Assembly: GCA_003990745.1 (NCBI GenBank)
Contig: RBNI01001148.1
Coordinates: 1-24,100, forward strand
Length of the DNA stretch: 24,100 nucleotides
DNA from: Jimgerdemannia flammicorona
Lineage: Eukaryota; Mucoromycota; Endogonomycetes; Endogonales; Endogonaceae
Reading direction: 5' to 3'
The translations under genes were made by a program, and so were the position numbers. The notes below the pieces were generated by a model. It ran no database searches. It had not been told where the DNA came from and saw only the letters and a program-made list of their open reading frames with translations. Position 1 is the stretch's first letter, and every line of letters begins with the position of its first letter. Positions 1 through 9,910 of the stretch are shown here, piece after piece.

Positions 1-40
1 TATGCACTAAAAAAAAAAAAAGGTTTATATACTGAAAAGG

Positions 41-240
41 GTCAAAAGTGTACCAATGGATAATTTAACTTAAAATGGTTATATTAATATCCATAATCAT
101 CCAAATAAAATAAAATATACACTATTCAAAAGCTCAGACACTAGTCTATTAATGGTTAAAATTCTGATTTAAAATATTTTATATTGGGATTATAATATAA
201 TTAAATATTAATAAAAACTGAACATTGGTACACTTTTGGC
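41..240. mobile_element. MITE-like element with 18-bp inverted ends
   Basis: The 18 bases at 41-58 (GTCAAAAGTGTACCAATG) reappear as the reverse complement at 223-240 with one mismatch, enclosing 164 bp of A+T-rich DNA with no coding capacity. Size and structure fit a short non-autonomous inverted-repeat transposon (MITE). The end sequence has the look of fungal Tc1/mariner-pogo ends, but this is inference: the flanking dinucleotides (GG on the left, TA on the right) do not form a clear TA duplication, so the superfamily is not settled. Confidence 0.45.
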
Positions 241-1329
241 TATCACTATATATATATATTTTTTAAAAAATAGTAAAACTTATAATACTTTAGATATATT
301 TATAGTTTGTTTGATATATGTATAAAATTTTTAAAATATAAACAGAAGTATAAAACTTATAATAACTCTACTATATAAATATAATAAAATATATAAAAGC
401 TCAATATTTAAATAAAATAGAATTAAACATAGTATTAATATTTCAATAATAGTAAGTAGTAATCTCTTTCTTATTTTGATATAGATTTAAAAATATATCT
501 TTATACAAATTAAGTTTTTCTTCTTTTTTTCTAAAAATCAATTTAGCTATATTTTATATTAGAGTTTCAAAATTGACTTATTTATTAGATTATATATATA
601 TATATAAAGACTAACTAGTTATAACTATTAAGAGTACTTCATTATAAAGTCTCTTTAGTCTTATCAAGTCTAATTTATATTCTCTAAGTACTGATACTAT
701 TTATAATAATATATATTATAGAAGTTTATAAAAAAGAATATAATAATCTCTATCAAAAATTTTAGATAAAAGTATTTATATTATTATTAGAAATATTAGA
801 GATATTATTGAATTAAATATAATTACTAACTATATTTTAAATTTTTAATATAGAATATAATAGATAAAATTTTATTTATAATTGATATTTATCTAATATC
901 ATTTTATTTCTTAATATTACTAGATATTAGATTGATACTAATTAGTAGTTTTAAATTCTTACTTTTAACTTTATGAAGCTTAAGAGTTCTCATTCTAGAA
1001 AAAATATTATAAAAATATTTATAAACTATATTTAAGAGCTTAGAGTTATAACTAAAGTATATAAGATATTTTTTTTTTTAAACTGATATTAAAAGAGGAT
1101 AAAAAGAAAACTATACTTTTTACTTTCTACTTTCTATATAATTTTATAATAATGAATGTAATTTTTATTTATAGAAAGCTTGGTAATAGCTTATTGAATT
1201 ATTATTTCATAATTGGGATAGATGAGCTTATATATATATATAGCTTGAAGTATTAATATATAGCTTTTTTTAAAGCTGTCAAGTCTTCTTTATAAAGTCT
1301 GTTGAATATATATATTAGATATAATAAAG
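241..1329. other. A+T-rich DNA without recognisable gene
   Basis: Nearly all A and T, dominated by TA steps and runs such as TATATATA at 249-259 and 590-606. Stops are frequent in every frame. The stretch directly left of the MULE-like trace (about 1000-1329) may hold its decayed C-terminal part, but no motif can be read. Confidence 0.5.
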
Positions 1330-2300
1330 AATTTCAACAACTTATTTATTTATTATAAGTCTATAAAATATATTATTAATAGTATTCTCTTTAATTACTG
1401 ATTAATTAATTAAGAATAATGAGATTATCAGATTTTAGCCTAATATTTAATTGCTTAAAGTCCTAAAACAATAATATATTCTTTACTATTGACAAAGAAG
1501 TAATCACTAGTTAGTTAAGAGCCAAAGGAGTTTTATTTTATGATTATATAGAGTTTTTAGTTATATTTATTTGTCTTATAAGTAGAATCTATAATAGTAA
1601 GATAGCTATTATATTTTTGAAAGATACTCAAATTGTTAGCTATCATGAATATAAAGTCTTGATATTTGTTCTTATTAAATAATTTTGTTTGATAATTTTG
1701 AGATTGAAGCTATCTAATTATATCATCAATATTAATCTCTAAGCTTTCAGTATTAATAAAAAGTATATTTAACTCTCTATAGAAGTTATATTAATTATTG
1801 AGAATTATCTTAAACTAAAGATATTAAATATCAACTTATTTATCTCTAAAGATATCAATTATAGCTTTTTTGACTACTGGTATATAATATTTCTTCTTAA
1901 CTTTTATCTTTATAAAATTAATAACTATACTTAGTAGCTTTCTGATATCACTTGCTTCAAGGTCATAAGTATGATTAGAAATATTATTACTATATATCTT
2001 ATAGATGGTAATAATATTGTCCTTAAATATAATAGTAATTATAGTCTTATAAAGATTTAATAGTTATATATTAGTATTTCATCACTTCTCAACTTATAGA
2101 CTAAGATCTTTTATAGATAAGTTATAGTGTTTTTTAAAATAGCAATTATAGATCTTAGTTTACTTATTACTTTTCTTCAACAATTTTGTCTATCTGACTT
2201 ATATCTAGATATTATCAACTTATGATCAGTTTATTTTAAAAATATCTTCAAATATAATAAATAGCTTATCTATATTGAAATATCTAAGACAATCACTACT
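1330..2300 (-). pseudogene. probable MULE transposase fossil
   Basis: Read on the minus strand, 1561-1655 gives the run SIFQKYNSYLTIIDSTYKTN. This resembles the catalytic-region signature of fungal Mutator-like transposases, where a block like 'ELLRRFPEVLLLDCTYKTNR' carries the first catalytic Asp. Upstream in the same orientation (about 1930-1980) is NHTYDLEASDI, placed where these proteins carry the NH pair of the FAR1/WRKY-GCM1-like zinc finger. Downstream is a trace with the spacing of the following 'TDRELALINAL' block, badly decayed. Stops are numerous. The match rests on one good block plus spacing; a chance match in A+T-rich DNA cannot be excluded without a profile search. Confidence 0.4.
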
Positions 2301-3414
2301 ATAGTTAAGAGTTTGCTCCATTATTATTATCAGTTTTATTAGTTGGTAAGTAGATATATTTATTATAAATTTATTTTAAAATTTAACATACTGTATCTAA
2401 GAAAATTTAATTAGTTTGTTTCAATAATTTCTCCTATATCTATATTAAATTAGTTAGCCTAGATTCAGTCAGATATATACTGAATTTACAAAGAATATAG
2501 AGATTATAAAAATCTAGTTAATGATAAAAATCAGATTTCAAAAAATTAAATAATAAAAAAATTAGATAGTAGAAAAAATTGAGTAATACTATAGATCTAT
2601 CCTCTAATTGAGTATTGTCTATAGTGATATACCAATTCAACTAAGCTAGTCTTAGTTTTCTGAACTTCTTAAAATAATAGAAATTCTGAATATGTATCTA
2701 GAACAAGTCTGAGAAAAGAACTTTAGTTGAGATATCATTGAAATTAATAAGTATAGAAGATATATATACTCTATATGAAATTGATCTTGATCTAAAGAAA
2801 ATAGTCTTTCAGAATATTCAGAACCTTCAGAAAACTCTTTCAGAACTACATAATGATACTCTAATAAAATATTCTCTTATAACTTAATAGCAGTAATATA
2901 TAATCTAATTCTACTTTAAGATGCTTTCTTACTTAGCTATAATCTTCTAAAAATTCCTATAAGTTGATATAAACCCCAACTGCTGAACTAGAATTTATCT
3001 TAAATAATCTAATAATCTGGAATAAATTAAACCTAATGAATAAGAATAATTAGATCTCTATATCTGTAATAAGTAGAACAAATAGTATATCAATAATAAA
3101 GTACTCTAATTAAACTAATATATAGGTAAAACCCTATTCACTAAACTCTTAGTATTATATTTTATCAGTAAAGAAAAAGGTTTTATAGAATCTTTCTTCA
3201 CTCTTCTCAATAAAAGCTTTATAAGTTCTAAGAACTTAAGTGATCTAGACTAGTTAGCTATTATCTTTCTAGTCTAAGTATCTTATGAAGTCTGAGCACT
3301 TATAGTCAAATAACTTAAATCTACTGATTATTACTAAACTAGAACTAAAACAGCTCTATACTATCATTTTCAAAATTATAAGACCTGTTATATTTTTAAA
3401 GAAGAAGTTAGAGA
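2301..3414. other. A+T-rich decayed DNA, weak plus-strand coding trace
   Basis: No family could be named. Between about 2690 and 2890 the plus strand reads for some 60 codons with few stops and a polar, coiled-coil-like composition (for example FQNIQNLQKTLSELHND). Short open stretches resume to 3414, where similarity to the LINE ORF1 starts. It could be the 5' part of that LINE ORF1, missing from the second copy at 13496, or an unrelated gag-like fragment. Confidence 0.35.
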
Positions 3415-5150
3415 AATTACCTTTCTCTGATATTATTTAGGTTATACAAACTTCTGATAATACTTTTAATACAATTTTTAAAGAAAAGGTGATAGTAATA
3501 TAGAGACCAATAAGTATTCAGAGGAGTATACTGAGCAGGGTAGCTCTAGTGTATTTGACTGACAGTATGTAGAAAGGAGTCAGAGCTTAGAGAAGAGTCT
3601 ATTGGGCTTTCTGTCTGATGGATGTAGAGGGGGAAGTAGTAGCACTAGTAGACAGAAGATAGAGAGAGTAAGCTTTGCTGACAAAGTCAAGATAGGGCAC
3701 TCATCAATAGACTTGGAGAGCTGGCTGCAGAGAGGCAAAGAGATCTAGGGCCTAGTAGAGTGGCTCCAGAGAGTAGTAGTGACAGAGCTGGAGGAGTAGT
3801 AGCTGAGAGGAGTAGGGCTACTGATGGAGAGGAGATTGCTAATCTGGAAAAAATCTAGATATATATAATAGCTAATAGTAGATCTAGGTAGAAGAGAGAC
3901 ATGAGACCAGAGAACTTGGTTAATAGTATAATAGATCTAGTGGTAGTACTATTACTCAAGAAGTCAGTATTTGAATTTACCATTATACTATACTTTCAGG
4001 GCTTACATAGCAGTTATAGTAAAAATAATTCTGGGGCTTCTGGCCCAGGAGGTGAAGAGAGTAGTCTCAGTGAAGTTCTTGAAGAAACTAGAAGGGGTGG
4101 AGGTGGGCTTTGAGGAAGAGGATTTGATATTGAGAGATTGAAGAAAGGAGTAGTAGTAGGAGGAGTGGTAATCTCAATGACTCAGTACTTATGCTGAGAC
4201 CCTCAAGTAGTTCAGCTAATAGTGATAAATATACTCATAGTAAAGAAAGAGATAACTAGGAGACTGATTATTGATGCCATCAAGGAGTATAGAGATATAG
4301 TGGATATTGGATTCAGGATCTAGAAAGATATAGAATTTAGGATAGGGGATGTTGATATCAGGATAAGGCTGGTAAGCAAGAAGAATACTAGAAAAGAAAG
4401 AGATTGGTCAGTAGTACTCAAGTGGAGCCTAGTAGAGTATAAGGTTTTAAGGATGAAGAAGATATCTGAGGAGAAAGAGAACTTACTGAAGACATTGGAG
4501 AATCTGGCTAACACTATTGAGAGGAGAAAGCTGATCTAGAAAGAGTTTGAGACTAAGGCAGTAGTAGAGATTACAAATAGCAAGAGAGTGCAACTGAATA
4601 AGACTGCTTAGGAGAGCTTAAGGGAGGCAGTATCAGAAATATTTGTTAGCAAACTTGATAGGGGGAACTAAGAGAGTAGATACTACTATAGGTATTAGAT
4701 CTAGGGCCAGTATCTGGACAGGAGAGATAGGGGTAGCTCAGAAGGCAGTCTAGAGAGAGAGCAGAGATTAGGGACAGAATGTGGTAACTGAAGATAAGGT
4801 GATAGTAGAGGAGACTCAAGTTCAATATGAGGTATGTATCTATAGAGAGAGAGAGGGCTGATGAGCTATAATATATACTGGAAGAGAGCTGGGATGAGTC
4901 AGTGAGAATGAATGCTGATAAGTTATAGAAGCTATTAGTAATAGATATAGAAGATACTGACAAATGTTATAACTGATGAGTTAGAAGAGATAAATTTTTA
5001 TATTATCAGTAAGATATACTGAAGTGATATCTTATAGAGAGAAGAAGTAGTGCAAAAGCTTGGAAATGAGTTAATAGCAGCTCTACTAGAGACAGAGAAA
5101 TATAAAGTAGATAATAATAGAGAGACAGCTCTCTTGATAATTGCAAATAA
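3415..5150 (+). pseudogene. LINE ORF1 remnant, heavily mutated copy
   Basis: This stretch is collinear with ORF1 of the LINE at 13496-15605. Shared blocks include the start (GYTNF against GYTIFEKL), LVNSIIDLVV against LVDSMIGLVV, LLKKS followed by ILYFQGL against LYFQGL, and near the end ITDELEEINFYIISKIYW against VADELGEVDLRVMSDEHW. ORF2 is absent: similarity stops near 5130-5150 and the next DNA is unrelated. Compared with the other copy most differences are G-to-A or C-to-T, producing TA steps and many stops. ORF1 of such elements is an RNA-binding nucleoprotein that coats the LINE transcript; no zinc knuckle or RRM is recognisable here. It is a second insertion of the same family, older or more strongly mutated. 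Confidence 0.75.
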
Positions 5151-5233
5151 TCATACAGTCTATCTGTATATAAGTATACAACCTTTAAGCCATTGAAATT
5201 ATACATCACCCTCTAAACAAATCTGAAAATTAT

Positions 5234-5425
5234 CTGTAAGATTACAAAGCTGAGTCAAACTGAAGTTATAGCACACAAAGCTGAGTTAACTCAAAGTCAC
5301 AGAATATAAGATTTATATAAACAGAGTCTTACTAATCAGGACCAAATATATATACACTAAGTACCCGGATATATTGAAACAGAGAACTACAACAAATCAA
5401 CAAATAACTACAACTTCCCAACATA
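5234..5425. repeat. possible solo or partial LTR
   Basis: The segment starts TGTAAG and ends CTTCCCAACA, has a TATA-like TTTATATAAACAGAG near 5310, and contains an AACA-rich 3' part typical of fungal LTRs. It sits between the LINE ORF1 remnant and the truncated gypsy pol. No partner LTR was found in the window and no target duplication is visible, so boundaries and orientation are uncertain. DNA on either side (5150-5233 and 5426-5534) shows nothing recognisable. Confidence 0.25.
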
Positions 5426-5539
5426 TATACACTATGACTATTGAGATCTACAACTGCATCTATACTGACATTTAAAATACCATTGTCAACTGAACTACAC
5501 CCTCTCTGCCTCTTATGAATAGTCATAGCCTAGTACCCC

Positions 5540-5960
5540 TTTACTTTATAGAAGCCTGTAAAGATTTGATCAATCAAGAGTAGTGGATAGTAGTTCTTGA
5601 CAGTGAGTTTATTGAGTACATAATAGTCTATACATATTTGCAGAGTACCATCCTTCTTCTTGACAAATAGGACTAATGAGCTATAAGAAGATTTGCTTGG
5701 CTAAATGGCTCCCTATGCTCTAGTTTCTTCTTAATTGTTTCAATTTTAAATAGTAATATGTGATATATATGTTTCTTGGATAGTACAGCTTCTAGAGTCA
5801 GTTCAATTTCATGATCAACTTCTTGTATAGGCAGTAGACCAGGTAGCTTGTCTGGAAAGACATCCTTGAATTCTTCTAGTAGTAACTTGATACTTTCATT
5901 GACTGATAGTCTCTTATCTTGTTTCTTAGGACAGACCATTATAATAAAGATATGCATTGC
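5540..5960 (-). pseudogene. gypsy reverse transcriptase, N-terminal fragment
   Basis: The segment 5957-5673 reads LLLEEFKDVFPDKLPGL, then QEVDHEIELT, the standard entry into Ty3/gypsy RT. After a frameshift near 5680 another frame continues with [20 protein letters not shown] and [19 protein letters not shown], the conserved blocks before motif A. Similarity ends near 5535-5560 before the catalytic YVDD motif, so RT activity is impossible. The truncation point abuts unrelated DNA with an LTR-like segment beyond. Confidence 0.85.
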
Positions 5961-6029
5961 CTTCTTAAGTACTCTCTTATACTGTATAGCATCTGGGTCT
6001 TACTTATAGTCTTATCTATCTTAATAGTG

Positions 6030-6414
6030 ATGTTGGCTCTATCTTAAAGTAGAGTGACTTCATTCTTACACTAATTAATGTTCAGGTTATGTTTTATAAG
6101 CCAGGGTTTTTCTAGAATCAAGTTATGATCTCCTAGTGGTATGATCTTAAAGTCTACTTATTCCTAATATTTCTGGATCTTGATGGGTAGTTTGGCAGCA
6201 ATTGACTCAATGGGGTGTAGAGTACTATCTACAGTAACTATACTATTGTTCTTGAGTGCAGGCTTGGTAAGAATCTTAAGGCTTTTGATGAGATTCTGAT
6301 TGATTAAGTTCTCTGCAGCTCTGCTGTCTATGAGTACTTGAACTTCTTTTTCTTTGACTAGACCTTTGAAAATGAGTATAGCTTGAGCTTGATTTTCACT
6401 AAGACTTATTGCTT
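6030..6414 (-). pseudogene. gypsy aspartic protease, active-site Gly lost
   Basis: In the same frame as the dUTPase the sequence reads VKEKEVQVLIDSRAAENLIN, then LPIKIQKY, a stop and PLGDHNLILEKPWLIKHNLN. This is the retropepsin pattern of Ty3/gypsy elements: beta-strand, active-site D-S-G-A, a flap region, and the 'ILG..WL..HN..I' C-terminal block. The active site at 6320-6328 reads D-S-R where the family has D-S/T-G, explained by a single G-to-A change. Stops follow in the C-terminal half. The intact enzyme would cut the Gag-Pol polyprotein inside the virus-like particle. Confidence 0.8.
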
Positions 6415-6778
6415 GATCAGTACTGCCAAAACCTTTTTGATCTCATTTGGTTTCAGAGAGTTCTTGGACTTTTGTAATCTTGAGTTGACTGGCTTTTTCT
6501 AGAATCATTTGTGCAACTTAGTCTCCTTCCTTGACTATGTAGTCTTGATCCTTCTAGTTAATAAGCAGAACTTGAACTTGTCCTTGAAAGTCTGAGTCAA
6601 TGATACCAGTACCTATATCTAAATGATATTTGACACTAAGTCCTGATTGTAGTACAATTCTGGTATAATATCCTTCAGGACATTGAACTGCAATTCCAGT
6701 AGGCACCAGAGTTCAGCTCTTAGCTAGAATAGTGACTTGTTTGACTGAGTATAGGTCAAGACCAATGGCTCCTTCTAT
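6415..6778 (-). pseudogene. dUTPase domain embedded in gypsy gag-pol
   Basis: One minus-strand frame of about 120 codons carries recognisable versions of all five trimeric dUTPase motifs. Motif I is AIGLDLYS, motif II QSGLSVK (family RSGLA), motif III DIGTGIIDSDFQGQVQVLL with the catalytic-type Asp region, motif IV KEGD followed by a stop and VAQMILEK, and motif V QKGFGSTD. VPTGIAV between I and II also fits. Four in-frame stops (TGA, TAG, TAA, TGA) make it dead. The enzyme family hydrolyses dUTP to dUMP and pyrophosphate, keeping uracil out of newly made DNA. It is placed after the zinc knuckle and before the protease, the same relative place as in betaretroviruses. The frame continues without shift into the protease, so it was part of the polyprotein rather than a host gene insertion. 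Confidence 0.85.
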
Positions 6779-7153
6779 TTAATATTGAGGGGCCTGGGTC
6801 TTTGAGTGAAGTTTCTTGATCTTAAGCTTAGGTTGACTGGTGGTGAGGTTGATGGATATATCCTTAGACAATATGGTGACTGGTCTTAAGGGTTTGCTAG
6901 TCTTCTTAGGACATTTGGTTGCAATATGTCCTATTTGGTAATAGAAGAAATAGACTCCAGATTTCTTCAGGTAGTCCTTTTCTTCAGAGATAAGCTTGGT
7001 GTTCTTTTTGTTCATAGTGTCCAAATCTATTAGTGCTGGGTCAACTGTCCTTAGTTGGTTTCTGTGGTAGTTCTCAAAGTAGTTCTTCTTATAATATTCT
7101 GGTTCAAAGCAGTTACCAAAGATAATAATATCAAACCTATCAGTAATCCTCAT
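6779..7153 (-). pseudogene. gag: gypsy gag C-terminus with broken zinc knuckle
   Basis: A 124-codon open stretch contains PALIDLDTMNKKNTKLISEE, a typical gag linker, followed by YFFYYQIGHIATKCPKK. In the family this is a CCHC nucleocapsid knuckle (C-x2-C-x4-H-x4-C) that binds the element RNA. Here the His and last Cys remain, but the first two Cys positions are Tyr, explained by TGY-to-TAY transitions. Zinc binding should therefore be lost. The stretch runs directly into the dUTPase domain after a stop at 6779. Confidence 0.75.
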
Positions 7154-7297
7154 AGCTTCATCAAGGCTTTGTAGCTCTTCTAGCTCAACCTTGACTTGTA
7201 TATTTCCTTTCAGGTCTCAGACATAGCAGTCTATCTTTTTGTCCTCTGCTATCACTGATAGTTTAAGTAGAATTAACAGAAATTGTATATTATAGCT

Positions 7298-7940
7298 TTA
7301 CATAGACTTGAGTTGCTTGATATTTACTAGCTTATCTTTGGCTAGCTTGGTAGTATTAATAGGCTTAAACTGTCTATGAAGGGCTCTCTTGAAAGCTTCC
7401 CAATCTTTGATTTGTGCATGTGAGTGCATAGATATAGTTATGATGTAATTGTACTGCATTCTCTCAAAGAAGTGTGGTAGCAAATTGGACTTATATATCT
7501 TCTTCCATTCTTGTAAGTTCAAAGTATTAGTCTAATTGAAAGGTCCATATATCTATAGATAGTCCTTCTTGATAACTATTGAAGGTATCTAGCTAGAGTA
7601 GTTTAAAACTAACTAGTACTATAGCAGAATGTGATATACCTACAGTTCTTGTTTTCTGCTATTCTAATTATACTTGAAGTTCTTAGATTTAGTGGGCCAT
7701 AGCATTGATCATATCCTCTATACCAAGCTGCAGTTCTCCTGCTTCTTCTATAACAGAGAGGTCTGGTTGATAGGCTGACTCTTTGCAGCTCATTTCAGGT
7801 TTGTATGATTAGTTGTGACTGGTTTCTAAATTTGTGTGAGGTTTCTTAATAAAGCAAGGTGTAATGACACTACTGCTACCAAGTGTAATGATTCTAGTTT
7901 CTTTAAGAGGAAGTAGCTAAATCTGGAAGTTCTAGTTGGT
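7298..7940 (-). pseudogene. gag: gypsy gag, capsid part
   Basis: The segment at 7522-7298 reads NLQEWKKIYKSNLLPHFFER, then MHSHAQIKDWEAFKRALHRQF and KLAKDKLVNIKQLKSM. The 'W..FK..L..+F' block followed by a '...L..+KQ' helix is the core of the retrotransposon gag (capsid) family. Upstream to about 7940 the frame is interrupted but has traces such as EELQLGIEDMINAMAH, probably the N-terminal coiled part. The product would form the cytoplasmic virus-like particle that packages the element RNA. No intact start codon can be assigned. Confidence 0.7.
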
Positions 7941-8249
7941 CTAAAGTAGCTCAAAGAGATACTTAAAGATTTAAGTATTCTTGAAGGATTTCTGGAAGAA
8001 AATATTCTAAGCTTTATTCAGGCAGAGAACAAGGATATTTATATATAATCTGAAAAAAAGATCTGGAAGGATCTTAGAAAAAAAGAGAAATACCAAGAAA
8101 TAGATTCTTAGCAAAGCTGACTGATACTATTCTACAATGTTTCAAAAGGTTCCATAACTAGCTAAGATAAGATACTTGGCACTAAGAAAAGATGAGAATA
8201 TTCTAGTAGTATCTGAATACTGAAAGAAGGTTTCTAAGCAAGTAAAAGG
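7941..8249. other. junction between gypsy and copia remnants
   Basis: No clear motif. The plus strand shows a trace such as LSKADDTILQCFKRFHNQL that could be decayed copia gag, but it is too short to assign. No LTR, primer-binding site or target duplication was recognised. Confidence 0.4.
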
Positions 8250-8329
8250 TAGTAGAACATAGTAGAATATTCAAGAAATAACAAGAAAAGACCAGCTAAA
8301 AGATACAAAAATGTATTAAGACTAAATAT

Positions 8330-8731
8330 GACTGTGAAATTGTTACAACTCTTATAGATATACTATATACTCCAGAGATAAGAAAGAACCTCTTCTCTAT
8401 AGACAAAATGATGACCTATAGTAATAAAGAGATATATATATATTTAAAGAGTATAACAGTATATAATTTATATAACAACAAGATATTAATGATAGTCTCA
8501 AAATGTGGCAATCTTTATATGATCAATAGTATACTAAGTAGTGCAAAAGCCTCTGTATATATAACAACTACACCTAATGTATCCAATATATGGTATCAAT
8601 ACTTAAAATATATCTATAAGATGAGTCTTGAATATATAATAAGAAGTGAATCTATTAATGGATTATCAGTGTATATATATCTGTATAACAACTTCTTCTG
8701 TGAGGATTGCATGACAAATAAAGTATCCTAG
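8330..8731 (+). pseudogene. copia GAG-pre-integrase domain, His residues lost
   Basis: The frame gives TLIDILYTPEIRKNLFSIDK, the usual copia block before the zinc-binding region, then a 107-codon open stretch with NIWYQYLKYIYKMSLEYII and FFCEDCMTNK. In the family this is an HHCC zinc module, with W-H-x-R-L-G-H and C-x2-C. Here both His positions are Tyr (CAY to TAY) while C-x2-C survives. The domain should no longer bind zinc. The ATG at 8408 is internal to the ancestral polyprotein, so it is not a genuine start. Confidence 0.8.
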
Positions 8732-8769
8732 TGATCATTCAAAGAACAATTAAAGTATATATCCAGGAT

Positions 8770-9330
8770 TCTTGATCTTATATATATAGATATATATAGA
8801 CTGATATATATATTATCATATTCTGGTAAGAGATATTTTCTCATATTTATTAATGATCATATATGTATATAAAGTATATATATACCTTCTATTAGTAAAG
8901 AGTGAAGTCTTGGATAAATTTAAAGAATTTAAAGTGATTACCAAGAATAAGATAAGATATAGAATATATACTATATGATCAGATAATAGATGTAAATATA
9001 TCAACTATATATTCAAGTAGTTCCTGATAAAACATAGTATAACTCATCAAACAACAGCTCTCTATATATCTCAGCAGAATGGTGTAACTGAGTGATTTAA
9101 TCATACATATAGTTATAGAAATGATATAATAATAATTAATGCCACTAGATTGTCATATACTTATTGGGCCAAAGCCATAAACACCACAGTATACATCCAC
9201 AACTAGTATATATTTTGATCACTGAATAAGGATTCTGGTAATAATAAGTATTCCAGAGATAATGATCTTACCTCTGAAGAATTATAGAGTAGATCTAAGC
9301 TAGACATATCCCATATATATATATTCAGAT
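8770..9330 (+). pseudogene. copia integrase core
   Basis: Frame-by-frame reading gives LDLIYIDIYRL near 8772-8805 (first catalytic Asp), YFLIFINDHIYVYKVY, SDNRCKYIN near 8980-9006 (second Asp, family SDNG) and THQTTALYISQQNGVTE near 9045-9092 (catalytic Glu). This is the D,D-35,E integrase pattern of copia elements. Stops lie between the blocks. The enzyme would insert element cDNA into the genome in the nucleus; this copy is dead. Confidence 0.8.
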
Positions 9331-9910
9331 CTGATACAATAAAAGTAATACTACCCAAGATATATTTGAACCCAAGATGAGCAAGTATATATTTCTTGGG
9401 TATTCTAGCAAGATATATCAGCTATGAGATATATATAAGTAGTATATAGTCATTTTATATAATGTACAGTTCAGAGAAAAAGAAAATAGCTTAGAACTCT
9501 ATATAGAAGTATCAGTTGAAACCTCTATATCTATATCTACATCTCAGCTAGTACAAATATAGTAACCAGTAAAACCATCATCCACCTCTCCAGTAGTCAA
9601 TCAAAATTATTTTCAACTGCTATATATATCTGAGCCTGGGCCTAGAATAATGAAGATCAAAGATAAAGATAATAGTAACTTCTCTAATAATAAGGAATCT
9701 TCTATAAAGGGTAAACAAATACAAAAGTACTTCAATATTCACTATGAAACTCATTCCAATTTAGAAAATTATTGAGATGTGCCAACAAGCTCTTGATAAC
9801 AATATAAGAACTATGTGAGCTATGCTAAAGCATATGAATGTATATATATTATAATATTTTCTGGTGAGCCAAGTATATACAATGAAGCCATAACTAGTGC
9901 TCTGAACAGA

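Larger units (their letters stand above)
5535..7940 (-). mobile_element. Ty3/gypsy retrotransposon remnant with dUTPase
   Basis: Minus-strand order is gag (about 7940-7298), zinc-knuckle region (7153-6779), dUTPase (6778-6415), aspartic protease (6414-6030) and the first part of reverse transcriptase (5960-5540). The element is cut after the first RT blocks, so catalytic RT, RNase H, integrase and both LTRs are missing. Stops and frameshifts interrupt every domain, and several key residues are lost through G-to-A on the coding strand. The copia fragment begins about 150-300 bp beyond the gag end in the opposite orientation. Domain order up to the protease is normal for Ty3/gypsy except for the inserted dUTPase. 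Confidence 0.85.
8250..9910 (+). mobile_element. Ty1/copia retrotransposon fragment
   Basis: Plus-strand traces follow copia order: end of protease linker, GAG-pre-integrase (about 8330-8731), integrase core (about 8770-9330), a long linker, and the first 15 residues of reverse transcriptase (9866-9910, EPSIYNEAITSALNR, matching the family 'EP.+y.EA..s'). Everything downstream is missing. The break is immediately followed by TAGAGTTGATCTGGAT of another repeat at 9911. No LTR is present. Stops are frequent and TA-rich as in the rest of the left half. Confidence 0.85.

Noticed and set aside
1..3400. Mitochondrial DNA insertion suggested by extreme A+T content
   Set aside because: No rRNA, tRNA or respiratory-protein motif could be read, whereas MULE-like and LINE traces are present; RIP-like decay explains the composition.
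4646..5209. Minus-strand frames rich in Ser, Tyr and Leu
   Set aside because: Antisense to the LINE ORF1 remnant and explained by its TA-rich composition.
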